Of a DNA stretch of 64,000 bases, positions 1 to 8,750 are shown piece by piece. The translations under genes were made by a program, and so were the position numbers. The DNA comes from Solicola gregarius (GTDB lineage Bacteria; Actinomycetota; Actinomycetes; Propionibacteriales; Nocardioidaceae): contig NZ_CP094970.1 of the NCBI RefSeq assembly GCF_025790165.1, forward strand, positions 3,224,001-3,288,000, given 5' to 3'. The notes under the pieces are model-generated. The model saw only the letters and a list, made by a program, of their open reading frames with translations. It searched no databases and was not told where the DNA came from. The number at the start of each line of letters is the position of its first letter. Positions within the stretch are counted from its first letter, which is position 1.

Positions 1-138
1 GCCGCGGTCGCGGTGCGCGCCGTGTTCCGTACGGCCGGCTCCGCCGACGACTTCGTCGCGGCAGCCGACCTCCTGCGCGCCTCCCATCCGGCCATCGCCT
101 CGCTGCTCGAGACGTACGGCGGGGCCCGGCATGGGTGA
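1..138 (+). CDS. C-terminal end of an unrecognised protein (partial)
   Basis: An open frame enters from the left edge and ends at the TGA at 136-138, giving the last 45 residues of a protein. The tail is Ala-rich and reads as alpha-helical, with the end motif LLETYGGARHG. The stop lies inside the first codons of the kinase gene (8-base overlap), so the two are probably translationally coupled and belong to one operon. The fragment is too short to assign a family. A partner or substrate of the kinase is a fair guess from position only. Confidence 0.5.
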   Translation, partial: AAVAVRAVFRTAGSADDFVAAADLLRASHPAIASLLETYGGARHG

Positions 139-1258
139 GGTGTTCGCCGGTCGGTACGAGTTCGTCGAGCCGATCGCCCACGGTGGCATGGGCACCGTGT
201 GGATCGTCTGGGATATCCGCGACCGTGTCCATCGCGCCGCGAAGCTGCTGCGGCAGGCCGATGCCGGATCGCTGATCCGGTTCGTACGCGAGCAGTCGGT
301 ACGCATCGACCACGACCATCTCGTGACCCCGCGCGGCTGGTCCGCGGAGGACGACCGGGTGCTGTTCACGATGGACCTCGTACGCGGTGGCTCCGTGCAC
401 GACCTGCTCGGCGACTACGGCGCGCTCCCTGCGGCGTGGTCTGCGACGTTGTTCGACCAGCTGTTGCTGGCGCTCGAGGCGGTGCACGGTGCGGGGCTCG
501 TCCATCGCGACGTCAAACCGGCGAACCTGCTGCTCGAGCCCACCGGCGCCGGACGCCCGCATCTGCGGCTCGGTGACTTCGGCGTCGCCGTCGCGTTGAA
601 CGAGCCGCGGCTCACCCAGGCGGCGACCGTGCTGGGTACGCCGGGCTATCGGGCACCCGAGCAGATGGCGGGCGCCGACCCGCATCCGACGCAAGACATC
701 TGGGCGGCGGGCATCGTGCTGGCCGAGATGCTGACGGGGCGTCGCCCGCCGCTCGATGCCGCGGCGTTGCCGCCCACCCCGCCGCCGGGCGTCGACCGGA
801 CGCTGTGGCAGCTGGCGTGTGTGATGGCCGAGCCGGATCCCGAGCGTCGGCCGCCATCGGCGGCAGAAGTACGTGGCGTACTCGCGACGACGGGCCTCGT
901 TGCCGCGCCCGACGGCGCTCCGGACAGTGCCGATGCGGAGATCGAGGTGCTCGAACAGGTCGAGGTCCCCGGCGCGGTCGCATCGCCCGACGTACGCTCG
1001 ACGCCGACGGCCGAGCCGAGCGCGGCGGCGGGCGCGCCCGAGGACATGCCGGGATGGGCGGCGGGCCGGAGCACCCCGGAGCCCGCGAAATCGGAGAGCC
1101 CGCCACCGAAGGCGCGGCCGGAACCGAGCGAACCCGGCGCCGCACCGCGCTCCGATCCCGTGCGCCGGCCGCGATCGCGGGCGGCGGTACTCGGCTGGAT
1201 CGCGATCGTGATCGGCATTGCCCTGGTCGCGGCGGCCGGGTGGTTGCTGATCCGGTGA
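131..1258 (+). CDS. Membrane-anchored serine/threonine protein kinase
   Basis: Eukaryotic-type (PknB-like) Ser/Thr kinase of 375 aa that should phosphorylate cytoplasmic proteins at the membrane. The kinase domain covers about residues 8-255: glycine loop AHGGMGTVW (16-24), ATP-binding Lys38, catalytic HRDVKPANL (125-133), Mg-binding DFG (149-151) and APE (175-177). A disordered Pro/Ala/Glu-rich linker (about 260-345) leads to one C-terminal transmembrane helix (about 349-374) ending in Leu-Ile-Arg. There is almost no extracellular part, so unlike PknB it has no PASTA sensor and must sense in the cytoplasm or through a partner. The start ATG overlaps the upstream stop. The gene ends before a strong hairpin terminator. 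Confidence 0.93.
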   Translation: MGEVFAGRYEFVEPIAHGGMGTVWIVWDIRDRVHRAAKLLRQADAGSLIRFVREQSVRIDHDHLVTPRGWSAEDDRVLFTMDLVRGGSVHDLLGDYGALPAAWSATLFDQLLLALEAVHGAGLVHRDVKPANLLLEPTGAGRPHLRLGDFGVAVALNEPRLTQAATVLGTPGYRAPEQMAGADPHPTQDIWAAGIVLAEMLTGRRPPLDAAALPPTPPPGVDRTLWQLACVMAEPDPERRPPSAAEVRGVLATTGLVAAPDGAPDSADAEIEVLEQVEVPGAVASPDVRSTPTAEPSAAAGAPEDMPGWAAGRSTPEPAKSESPPPKARPEPSEPGAAPRSDPVRRPRSRAAVLGWIAIVIGIALVAAAGWLLIR

Positions 1259-1278
1259 TCCGAGCGCGCCGCTGCGGA

Positions 1279-1325
1279 GTCGGTGTGGGATCGATGGACT
1301 AGGTATCCACCGATCCCACACCGAC
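1279..1325. terminator. Hairpin between convergent genes
   Basis: A perfect 15-bp inverted repeat, GTCGGTGTGGGATCG at 1279-1293 and its complement at 1311-1325, with a 17-base loop. It lies between the ends of the kinase gene and the convergent von Willebrand A gene, so it probably terminates transcription from both sides. There is no U-tract, which is usual for high-GC actinobacteria. Confidence 0.7.
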
Positions 1326-1340
1326 GCCGCCGAGCGGGCC

Positions 1341-3291
1341 TCAGCGCAGACGGGGCCGTCGCGCCAGCGCGACCGCGGTGACGCCGCCGGCGATGACCAC
1401 CAGGCCGACGCCGCCGAGCAGCAGGGCGAGCATCGGAACCTCGCCGCTGGAGTCGGAGCTCGACGCGAGGTCGGTGTCGTCGCCACTGACACCCGCGCCC
1501 GCGACGTCGTCGTCACCGGCGACGGCCTCCTCGAACGATGTGTACGTGGTGTCGGCGGCCGGTGTGTTGAGGCCGTCGGACACCTCGTACTCCGGGGCGC
1601 CGTTGCCTGCCTCACCGAAGCGCTTGACCGTCAGCTCGTAGGGGATCAGGACGCCGTCCTTCATCAGGCTGAGATTGACCTCGACATACCGGTATCCGGG
1701 GAGGTCGGAGCCTGAGATGTCGGAGTCCGAGGAGTCGCGGTTCAGATACCGGACGTCTGGCGTCATCGCGCCCGTACGCCACGCGTTGTCGTCCTCGAGC
1801 CACATGTTGCCGAGCGGCGTGGTCGTCCAGTCCGACGGCTCGTCGAGCGACGTGGTGACCGAGGCCTTCGAGCGCATGGCCGTGTAGATCTCGGGCGCGA
1901 AGCCGCTGAACGCTCCGGAGTTCTCCAGCGCCGCCTTCGGCAGCTTCGCGTCGATCTGCACCTGGAGCCGCTGACCCCAGTCGACCGGGATCGCGAACAC
2001 CTGGGTCTCATCCGTCTGGATGTCGAGGTCGTACGTCCCGTCCTCGAGCACCGGGGCGTTCGCGAGGCTGGTACCGGGTACGACGTCGTCCGACGCCTTG
2101 CCCGGCTCGAGCTTCGACCAGCGGGGCTGCTCGGCCGGCGGCGGGAGCTCGTCGTTCGCGTCGCCGCCGGCGAGCGGCGGCTCCTCGTACGCGATGATCT
2201 CGAACGGGCTGTGCGGGGGAGTCCAGAGTCGACCCCTCGATCTCGAGCGTGTAGAAGTCGGCGTTCTTGCACTCGGACATGTCCTGCTCGCCTGCGGTCG
2301 AGACGCTGCCGGCGAGCAGCGGCCGATCCGCGCCGATGCTGTTGGCGAACGACGTTCCGTGGCCGCACGTCACGTCGGAGTTCTCGGCCTTCAGCATCAT
2401 GATGACGCCGTTGCCGAGGCTGCCGGAGGCCGTACGCGCGGTCGTTCCGACGTGCAGGATGGAGCGCGGGTCGCGTCGCTCGAAGCGGTAGAACTTCGAG
2501 TCTCCTTCGCGCGGCAGCTTGTCGAGGTACTGCCGACCGGTCTCGATCGTCGGTGCGTCGCCCGGCCGATCGGATCCGTCCACCGGCTCACCGGTGAGGT
2601 CGAACGGGCGGAACGCGCGGGTCGAGACGGTGTCGATGCTGCGGGTCAGCGACTCGGCGTCGTCCGCGTCGTAGTACGACCCGTTGCCGGCCTTCGCGAT
2701 GCAGGCCAGCTTCTTGCGGGTCTTGGCGTCGACCGAGAGACCGACCACGTCGATGCGCAGGTCGATGCCGTCCTTGCTGAGCTGGCGAGCGACCTTGCAC
2801 GGATTGGGTTTGCAGGTCGGTTCGCCGTCGGAGACGAGCACGATGGTGCGCTTGCCCTCCGAGCCGAGATCCTTCGCGGCCTCCTGCAGCGCGTACCCGA
2901 TGGGCGTCTCGCCGAGCGGCTTGTAGTCGTCGACGGCGGTGTGCAGTTCGTCGCGGTTGCCGGTGCCGGGGGAGACGACCTCCTGCGAGTCCGTGCAGGC
3001 CTTGGGGCCGTCGCTGACCTCCGCTCCGTATACCCGCAGGCCGACCTGGGCGGAATCGGGTAGGTCGTCGACGACCGTGTCGAGAGACTCCTTGGCCACC
3101 TCAATCTTGGTGCCGCCCTTCGCGGGCTCCTTCATCGAGCCGGAGGAGTCGAGCACGAGCTGCATGCGGTAGTCGCCCGCGTCATCGGGCGCGTCGTCGG
3201 CAGTATCGTCGGCATGGGCCGGCGTGACGGTCACGGCCAGGCCGATCAGGCCCGCGGCGAACGCGGCGACGCCGCGTCGTAGCTGAAGCAT
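1341..3291 (-). pseudogene. Secreted, membrane-anchored von Willebrand factor A (vWA) domain protein, frame broken as sequenced
   Basis: About 649 aa if the frame is restored. An N-terminal signal peptide (MLQLRRGVAAFAAGLIGLAV...) is followed by a vWA domain with the MIDAS motif DSSGSM, the Thr of GETPIGYAL and VSDGEPTC. A long Asp-rich extracellular region follows, then a C-terminal transmembrane helix (LALLLGGVGLVVIAGGV) with a basic end, so the protein should sit outside the cell as a metal-dependent adhesion or scaffold protein. The start ATG at 3291 has a good GGAGGG site 9 bases upstream. The frame breaks in a run of five G (2215-2219, C on the coding strand): removing one base joins ...LDSP to HSPFEIIAYEE... 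and restores the whole protein. Either the gene is a recent pseudogene or the run is miscounted. Confidence 0.8.
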
Positions 3292-3311
3292 TGGTTTTAC
3301 CCTCCATCGCG

Positions 3312-3353
3312 TTTGCGATTGCAAATCTAGGAGTGGGACGCCAGCGCTGTCAA
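3312..3353 (-). promoter_or_regulatory. Promoter and possible operator of the vWA gene
   Basis: On the minus strand, TTGACA (complement of 3348-3353) and TAGATT (complement of 3324-3329) are separated by 18 bases, an excellent sigma-70-type promoter whose start point would lie about 25-30 bases before the ATG. Just downstream of the -10 is the inverted repeat TTTGC-N4-GCAAA (3312-3325), placed where a repressor would block initiation. Confidence 0.6.
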
Positions 3354-3397
3354 ATCCGTTCTTTGTCGTTCGCGAACTCCGGTGGTGGCTCGGCGTA

Positions 3398-3417
3398 GTT
3401 AATGACTGTTAACATCG
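3398..3417 (+). promoter_or_regulatory. Operator-like GTTAA-N6-TTAAC element with -10 box, acyl-CoA dehydrogenase gene
   Basis: GTTAATGACTGTTAACATCG is a 5-bp inverted repeat with a 6-base spacer. Its right arm merges with a TAACAT hexamer (3410-3415) that sits only 6 bases before the ATG at 3422. If TAACAT is the -10 box the transcript would be leaderless. Nearly the same 20-mer precedes the second acyl-CoA dehydrogenase gene at 31903-31922 (16 of 20 positions equal), suggesting a shared regulator. The regulator itself is not identified. Confidence 0.5.
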
Positions 3418-3421
3418 CGGC

Positions 3422-4594
3422 ATGTCGAATGCCTTCAGCCTCAGCCGCGAGCACGAGGAGTTCCGTCAGGTCGTCGCTGCGTTCGCGAACGCCGAGGTCG
3501 CCCCGCACATCGCCGCCTGGGACCGCGAACACCACTTCCCGGTCGACGTCGTGCAAAAGATGGGCGAGCTCGGGCTGTTCGGGCTGACTGCCCCGGAGGA
3601 GTACGGCGGTGCGGGCGGCGACTTCACCAGCCTCTGCGTCGCGATCGAGGAGCTCGGGCGGGTCGACCAGTCGATCGGCATCACCCTCGAGGCCGGCGTC
3701 GGACTCGGCATCAACCCGATCCTCACGTTCGGCTCCGACACGCAGAAGAAGCGCTGGCTGCCCGACCTCGTCGCCGGGCGTACGCTCGCCGGCTTCGGCC
3801 TCACCGAGCCGGGCTCCGGGTCCGATGCCGGCGCGACCAAGACGAAGGCCGAGTTGGTCGACGGACACTGGATCGTCAACGGGGCAAAGCAGTTCATCAC
3901 CAACTCCGGGTCGCCGGTCACGTCTGTGGTGACGGTGACGGCGCGTACGGGCGAGCGGCCGGACGGTCGCCCGGAGATCTCCACGATCCTGCTCCCGTCC
4001 GACACGCCCGGATTCACCGCGGAGCCCGCGTACGACAAGCTGGGCTGGCACTGCTCGGACACCCACCCGCTCACGTTCGACGACGCTCGCGTACCCGAAG
4101 ACCACCTGCTCGGCGAGCGCGGCCGCGGATTCGCGCAGTTCCTCGCCACCCTCGACGACGGCCGGGTCGCGATCGCCGCCCTCGCCGTCGGCTGCATCCA
4201 GGCCTGCCTCGACATGTGTGTCGATTATGCGGGGGAGCGTACGACGTTCGGTGTGCCGATCGGCTCGAAGCAGGGAGTCGCGTTCCAGGTCTCCGACCTC
4301 GCCGTGATGGCCGACGCGGCCCGCGGTCTCACGTACAAGGCGGCCGCGATGAAGGACGCCGGTGCCCCGATGAAGGAGTTCAAGCAGGCCGCCGCGATCG
4401 CCAAGCTGTACGCGACGGAGTCGGCCGTCACCGCGACCCGGATCGGCACCCAGGTGTTCGGCGGGTACGGCTTCATGGAGGAGTACCCGATCGCGCGCTT
4501 CTACCGTGACGCAAAGATCCTGGAGATCGGCGAAGGGACGTCCGAGGTCCAGCGGATGTTGATCGCACGCAACCTCGGGCTGCCGGTCGAGTAG
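3422..4594 (+). CDS. Acyl-CoA dehydrogenase
   Basis: FAD-dependent acyl-CoA dehydrogenase of 390 aa, the usual length. It catalyses alpha,beta-desaturation of an acyl-CoA in fatty-acid or branched-chain amino-acid breakdown and passes electrons to electron-transfer flavoprotein. Visible marks are EEYGGAGGDF in the N-terminal helical domain, FGLTEPGSGSDAG in the beta domain, and QVFGGYGFMEEYP with GEGTSEVQRM near the C-terminus, where Glu371 is the likely catalytic base. The start ATG lies close behind a possible -10 box and has no Shine-Dalgarno sequence, consistent with leaderless translation. Substrate chain length cannot be read from the sequence. The gene ends before a long bidirectional hairpin. 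Confidence 0.93.
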   Translation: MSNAFSLSREHEEFRQVVAAFANAEVAPHIAAWDREHHFPVDVVQKMGELGLFGLTAPEEYGGAGGDFTSLCVAIEELGRVDQSIGITLEAGVGLGINPILTFGSDTQKKRWLPDLVAGRTLAGFGLTEPGSGSDAGATKTKAELVDGHWIVNGAKQFITNSGSPVTSVVTVTARTGERPDGRPEISTILLPSDTPGFTAEPAYDKLGWHCSDTHPLTFDDARVPEDHLLGERGRGFAQFLATLDDGRVAIAALAVGCIQACLDMCVDYAGERTTFGVPIGSKQGVAFQVSDLAVMADAARGLTYKAAAMKDAGAPMKEFKQAAAIAKLYATESAVTATRIGTQVFGGYGFMEEYPIARFYRDAKILEIGEGTSEVQRMLIARNLGLPVE

Positions 4595-4604
4595 ATGTCC
4601 TCCA

Positions 4605-4661
4605 GATTTGGTCCCGAACGGCCCGTTTTGCGCGGCGAAACGGGCCGTTCGGGACCAAATC
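4605..4661. terminator. Perfect 24-bp hairpin between convergent genes
   Basis: Left arm 4605-4628 (starts GATTTGGTCCCGAACGG) and right arm 4638-4661 are perfect complements around a 9-base loop. It begins 10 bases after the dehydrogenase stop and ends 7 bases before the permease stop, so it can terminate both. The stem is far longer than an ordinary terminator. Confidence 0.75.
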
Positions 4662-4668
4662 GCGAGGA

Positions 4669-5949
4669 TCAGACGGCTGCCCGCGCGGGTACGCGGCGGA
4701 ATGCGACCGTGAGCACGATCGCCACGACGATGCCGATCAGCGGCGGGATACCGACGTCGAGCTCACCCGACAGCCACGCAAGGAACCCCGCAACCGCGTA
4801 CGCCGCGATGTTCGGCCAATGCACGGCGGGCGGGTTGCCCGTCATGCCGCCGCGCCAACGGCACCAGAAGTCGGCGATGATCACGCCGCCGAGTGGCGGG
4901 ATGAACGTGCCGAGCACGCCGAGGTAGTCGACCAGGTGGTTCTGTACGCCGGTCAACGCGAGCAGCGTGCCGATGATCGAGCCGCCGATGATGAACGGCG
5001 TCTTGCGCGGCTTCTCGAACATCTCCGCGCCCGCGACGCCGAACGCGTACGCCGTGTCGGCGTTGCTCTTCCAGAGGTTGCCGAACAGCAGCACGAGTCC
5101 CCAGCCGACCAGCCCGAGCTCGTACAGCACGAGCACGAAGTCGCCCTCGCCGAACGTGATCGCGCCGATCGCGCCGAAGAAGATCATCAGCCCGTTGCCG
5201 ACCAGGAAGCCGATCACGCAAGCCCAGACCGCCTGCATACCGGTACGTCCGAACCTGGTCCAGTTGGGCGCCTGGGTACCCGCCGAGACGAATGTGCCGA
5301 CGACGGTCGTGATCGCCACGGCGAACGACATCGACGTACTCGGCTCGACCGAGGTCAAGCCGTCGAACCCACCGACCTCGTCGAGCGAACGGGCGAGCAC
5401 CCACACCGCGAGCGCGAGGATCAGCGGCGTCGAGACCAGCGAGACCCAGTACATGCCGCGGTATCCGTAGCAAGCCGTCACGCACATCAAGACGCTCGTC
5501 GCGATCATCACCGACGCCTTCGCGCCGTACGAGTCCCAGTCGGCCGCCTGAGCCGTGAGGTCGCCGATGGTGCCGACGATCACGCCGTACCAGCCGATCT
5601 GGGTGCCCCCGAGCAGGAGCGACGCGAGCTTGGAGCCGCGGTTGCCGAAGCTGAACCGGGCCATCACGACCGTCGTCAGTCCGGTACGCGCACCGACGTA
5701 CCCCATCGCGGCGACGTACGCCCCGAGGATCGCCGAGCCGGCCAGGATGACGAGCATCAGCTTCCAGAACGAGAACGCCGTGCCCAGCTCGGCGCCCGCG
5801 AGCATGGTCGGAGTGAAGATCGTGAAGCCGAGCAGGACGACGGCGAGCGAGAAGAACGACTTGCGCGCGCCCGGCGGCACCGACGTCACCGGGTAGTCCG
5901 GGTCGATGGGCTCCGCCGTCTCGTCCTCGCCGACCGCGTGGCGGCTCAT
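4669..5949 (-). CDS. codB: Cytosine permease (NCS1 family, CodB-like)
   Basis: Nucleobase:cation symporter of the NCS1 family, 426 aa, with about twelve hydrophobic helices; it should import cytosine with H+ or Na+. The N-terminus (DPDYPVTSVPPGARKSF) and the helix with MARFSFGNRGSKLASLLLGGTQIGWYG are typical of CodB-like transporters, and GTQAPNWTRFGRT lies between central helices. The start chosen is the ATG at 5949, which overlaps the stop of the upstream deaminase gene in an ATGA. Its partner, a cytosine deaminase, strongly supports cytosine rather than allantoin or hydantoin as substrate. Confidence 0.9.
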   Translation of the reverse strand: MSRHAVGEDETAEPIDPDYPVTSVPPGARKSFFSLAVVLLGFTIFTPTMLAGAELGTAFSFWKLMLVILAGSAILGAYVAAMGYVGARTGLTTVVMARFSFGNRGSKLASLLLGGTQIGWYGVIVGTIGDLTAQAADWDSYGAKASVMIATSVLMCVTACYGYRGMYWVSLVSTPLILALAVWVLARSLDEVGGFDGLTSVEPSTSMSFAVAITTVVGTFVSAGTQAPNWTRFGRTGMQAVWACVIGFLVGNGLMIFFGAIGAITFGEGDFVLVLYELGLVGWGLVLLFGNLWKSNADTAYAFGVAGAEMFEKPRKTPFIIGGSIIGTLLALTGVQNHLVDYLGVLGTFIPPLGGVIIADFWCRWRGGMTGNPPAVHWPNIAAYAVAGFLAWLSGELDVGIPPLIGIVVAIVLTVAFRRVPARAAV

Positions 5950-6401
5950 GACGTCTCCCCGATGTCCTCGAGCCACAGCTGCGGACGCTCATCGAGCATC
6001 CGCTTCATCAGGTCGATGCAGGCCGGGTCGTCCACCACGTCCACGACGACTCCGCGGCTGCGCAGCCAGACCTCCGACGCCTCGAACGCGCGGTTCTCTC
6101 CGACCACGATTCGCGGGATGTCGTACAACACGGCGGTTCCGGCGCACATGAAGCAGGGCGACAGGGTGGTGTACAGCGTGGACTCGCGGTACGTACTCGC
6201 CGGCAACCGCCCGGCCCGTTCGATGCAGTCGGTCTCGCCGTGGCGGATCGCGCTGTCCATCTGCACGCGCCGATTGCGACCGACCGCGAGCACCTCGCCG
6301 TTGCGTACGAGGGCCGCGCCGATCGGCACACCGCCCTCCCCCCAACCGATCTGCGCCTGCTCGATCGCGAGATCGAGGAACCGTCGGTCGGCGTCGTCCA
6401 T
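5946..6401 (-). CDS. Cytosine deaminase (yeast Fcy1-type nucleoside/nucleobase deaminase)
   Basis: Zinc-dependent deaminase of 151 aa from the CDA/CDD fold. It has the HGE motif (H-x-E, proton shuttle Glu) in SAIRHGETDCIERAG and the zinc Cys pair in TTLSPCFMCAGT. The pattern and length match fungal cytosine deaminase, not the 420-aa amidohydrolase CodA of E. coli. It should convert cytosine to uracil and ammonia. Coupling to the permease by an ATGA overlap and the divergent PucR-type regulator make a complete cytosine-use operon. Guanine deaminase or another related activity cannot be fully excluded. Confidence 0.88.
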   Translation of the reverse strand: MDDADRRFLDLAIEQAQIGWGEGGVPIGAALVRNGEVLAVGRNRRVQMDSAIRHGETDCIERAGRLPASTYRESTLYTTLSPCFMCAGTAVLYDIPRIVVGENRAFEASEVWLRSRGVVVDVVDDPACIDLMKRMLDERPQLWLEDIGETS

Positions 6402-6421
6402 GGCTGTCTCCTCGTGGTCGT

Positions 6422-6543
6422 CCGGCCACTGTGGCCGGGGTCACTCGATCCGACCAGAGCCCGGCACGGCCGACAAGGGACAACCTGTCAGGTCACCGGC
6501 GTCGGCTCTATGACGAACTGTCCCCGCGCGAGACGATGGGCGC
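6422..6543. promoter_or_regulatory. Divergent control region of the cytosine operon and its PucR regulator
   Basis: The 142-base space between the deaminase start and the regulator start holds a 7-bp palindrome CCGGCCA-ctg-TGGCCGG (6422-6438) some 20 bases before the deaminase start. Near 6470-6485 lies GGCCGACAAGGGACAACC followed by CTGTC, with loosely symmetric GACA/TGTC halves. These are candidate regulator sites. A TCTATGAC stretch near 6508 might be the -10 of the regulator gene. None is firm. Confidence 0.35.
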
Positions 6544-8082
6544 ATGCTGCCGACACTGCGTGAGGTCCTCGCGATGCCCGCGTTCCGCGAGGCCGACGTG
6601 GAAGTGCTCACCGGCGACCCCGATGCCGTCTCGGTGCGGTGGGTGCATTCGTCCGAGGTGTACGAGATGGGCGGGCTGCTGTCGGGCGGCGAGGTGCTGC
6701 TGACCACCGGGCTCGGCCTCCATGGGCGCTCCGCCGCGCAGCTCACCGCGTACGTCGACCAGCTCGCCGATGCCGGCTGTGTGGCGCTTGCACTCGAGAT
6801 CGGGCGGTCGTTCTTCGAGGTGCCGGTCGAGTTCGTCGACGCCGCGCGCCGACGCGGGCTGGTGCTCGTCGCGCTGGGCGCGATCGTCCCGTTCGAGCGG
6901 ATGGTCGAGGACTTCCACGACCTCCTGATCCGCCGCAAGGTCGGCTCACCACGCGCCGGCGAGCCGGTCTGGCAGGAGCTGCTCGGGCTGGTGGTCGCTG
7001 GTCAGGGCATGACATCCCTGCTCAACGCGGTCTCGCGGCTCGCCGGGTGTGAGGTCGAGTTCGTCGACACCGACGGCCAGGTGGTCGAGCGCAGCCGCAT
7101 CGTGACCGGTCAGGGGCGGGGAGAACGGACGGTTGCGGAGGTACGCGGGCCGACCGGTCCACTCGGTCGCCTGGTGCTTGCCGCGCGACCAACGCAACGG
7201 CGCACGGCGGTCGCCGAGCGCGCCGCTGTCGCGGTGGCCCTCGAACTCGGCCGCCACCCCGACCACGGCGCCAGGCCGTCGCTCGCGCACGCGGTGATCA
7301 CCGATCTGGCGAACGGCCTGCTCACCTCCGAGGGCGACCTGGTCGAGCGGCTCTCGGCGGCGGGCTGGGTCGCGACCGACGAACACGTGCTCGTCGCCGC
7401 GGTCGACGTCGACGGACGAACGCCGGTACGAGATGCGGTGCCGGTCGTACAGGAGGCGGTGCAGTCGGTTCTCGGCAACTGCCTGGTCGGTTCGGCGGGC
7501 CATCACGTGATCGTGCTCGCGCACGGGTGGCGGCACGCGCTGCCCGCGCGAGTGCGCGCGTCGTTCGCCGAGGCGTACGACGCGATGCGCGTGGCGGAGA
7601 CCGGCCAAGCCCTTCGTACGCTGGGAGTCGCCGCGCCCGTTGCCGAGTTCGCCGACGTCGCGGGAGCCGTCGCGCAGGCGCGCGACGTCGTACAGGTCGC
7701 GCGGCGCTTCGGCACCCGCAGTGGTGTTCTGTTGGCGCGCGACGTCGGGACCCAGCGGCTCCTCGGGTCGGTCGACTCGGCTGCGTTGTCGTCGTTCATC
7801 ACCGAGCAGCTGGGGCCGTTGATCGCGTTCGACGCACAGCACTCGGCCGACCTCGTACGCACGCTCGATGCGCACCTAGCCAATGGCGGCAGCAAGACGC
7901 GTACCGCGCTCGCGCTCGGCATCCGGCGGCAGTCGCTGTACGCGCGCCTGGAACGGATCGCGAAGCTACTCGGTGCCGACCTCGACGACCCTGCGCAGAC
8001 GACGAGCCTCGGTCTCGCCCTGACGGCCTGGCGGATGCGTACAGGGCTCGACCCGCAGGCCGCCTTCGACCGACCCCACTGA
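6544..8082 (+). CDS. PucR family transcriptional regulator
   Basis: 512 aa with the two hallmarks of the family. An N-terminal PucR-type sensor domain (about residues 5-125; begins LREVLAMPAFREADVEVLTG) probably binds a purine or pyrimidine ligand. A C-terminal helix-turn-helix of the PucR/CdaR type (about 430-500) contains LVRTLDAHLANGGSKTRTAL and RRQSLYARLERIAKLLG. The middle resembles a GGDEF-like regulatory fold. Divergent placement 142 bases from the cytosine deaminase-permease operon indicates that it controls that operon, probably as an activator sensing cytosine or its products. Confidence 0.88.
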   Translation: MLPTLREVLAMPAFREADVEVLTGDPDAVSVRWVHSSEVYEMGGLLSGGEVLLTTGLGLHGRSAAQLTAYVDQLADAGCVALALEIGRSFFEVPVEFVDAARRRGLVLVALGAIVPFERMVEDFHDLLIRRKVGSPRAGEPVWQELLGLVVAGQGMTSLLNAVSRLAGCEVEFVDTDGQVVERSRIVTGQGRGERTVAEVRGPTGPLGRLVLAARPTQRRTAVAERAAVAVALELGRHPDHGARPSLAHAVITDLANGLLTSEGDLVERLSAAGWVATDEHVLVAAVDVDGRTPVRDAVPVVQEAVQSVLGNCLVGSAGHHVIVLAHGWRHALPARVRASFAEAYDAMRVAETGQALRTLGVAAPVAEFADVAGAVAQARDVVQVARRFGTRSGVLLARDVGTQRLLGSVDSAALSSFITEQLGPLIAFDAQHSADLVRTLDAHLANGGSKTRTALALGIRRQSLYARLERIAKLLGADLDDPAQTTSLGLALTAWRMRTGLDPQAAFDRPH

Positions 8083-8083
8083 T

Positions 8084-8138
8084 CGCCGAGCCGTCACTCC
8101 CGCAGCGCCGAGTTGTCACTCCCGCACGCCGATAGCGA
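8084..8138. repeat. Short tandem repeat (22 nt, two full copies and part of a third)
   Basis: CGCCGAGCCGTCACTCCCGC at 8084-8103 recurs one 22-base unit later (8106-8127) with two changes, and a third copy starts at 8128 with CGCCGATAGCG. It fills the gap between the convergent PucR and acetyltransferase genes. The direct copies alone do not form a hairpin, so its role is unknown. Confidence 0.6.
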
Positions 8139-8142
8139 CGGG

Positions 8143-8723
8143 TCAGCGGTCGGAGCGCCAGTCGGACTCGAGCAGGCCCAGCTGCACCTCGTCGTGGAAC
8201 GCGCCGTCGTGGAAGACGACCTCGCGGCGGCGGCCCTCCTCGCGGAACCCCGCCTTCGCGTACGCCGCGAGGGCGCGGGCGTTGAAGGCGTACGTCTGCA
8301 GGCCGATGCGGTGCAGGCCCATCTCGGCGAACCCGTACCGCACCATCAGCCGCACCGCCTCGGTGCCGTAGCCGTGACCCACGTGCTCGGGCCCGAGCAC
8401 GATCGCGAGCGTGCCGGCCCGGTTCTTCGCATCCGCGCCGAAGATCGTGACGTGCCCGAGCAGGGTGCCCTCGTCGCGGCGTACGACGCTGAACCCCGTC
8501 GATGAGTAGTCGTCGTTGGAGCTCCAGCGCCGGAAGGTGTCGTCCATCGACTCGGCCGGTCGCGGACGACGTCCTGCTGCAGCACTGCGAGCGCTGGGTC
8601 CGCCCACCACGTCTCGAGGTGTGCCAGGTCGTCGGGTCGCAGCGCGCGCAGCCGTACGCGGTTGCCTTCGAGCAGCCCGCGGGCGTACGCGGTCGCGTCA
8701 TCGACGGATGTCCAGTCAGCCAT
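8143..8723 (-). pseudogene. GNAT family N-acetyltransferase (RimJ/RimL type), frame broken as sequenced
   Basis: Two frames together give a 193-aa acetyltransferase. The first (from ATG 8723) reads MADWTSVDDATAYARGLLEG...QQDVVRDRP. The second carries AESMDDTFRRW... and the acetyl-CoA site region VLGPEHVGHGYGTEAVRLM, then HRIGLQTYAFNARALAAYAK and a C-terminal strand. One base is missing near 8551-8562. Restoring it gives a protein of the standard RimJ/RimL length, which would acetylate a protein N-terminus or small amine. No substrate is suggested by the neighbours. Either a recent frameshift mutation or a sequence error. Confidence 0.75.
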
Positions 8724-8750
8724 GGGCCCATGGTGCCGCGTCGTGGCCCG

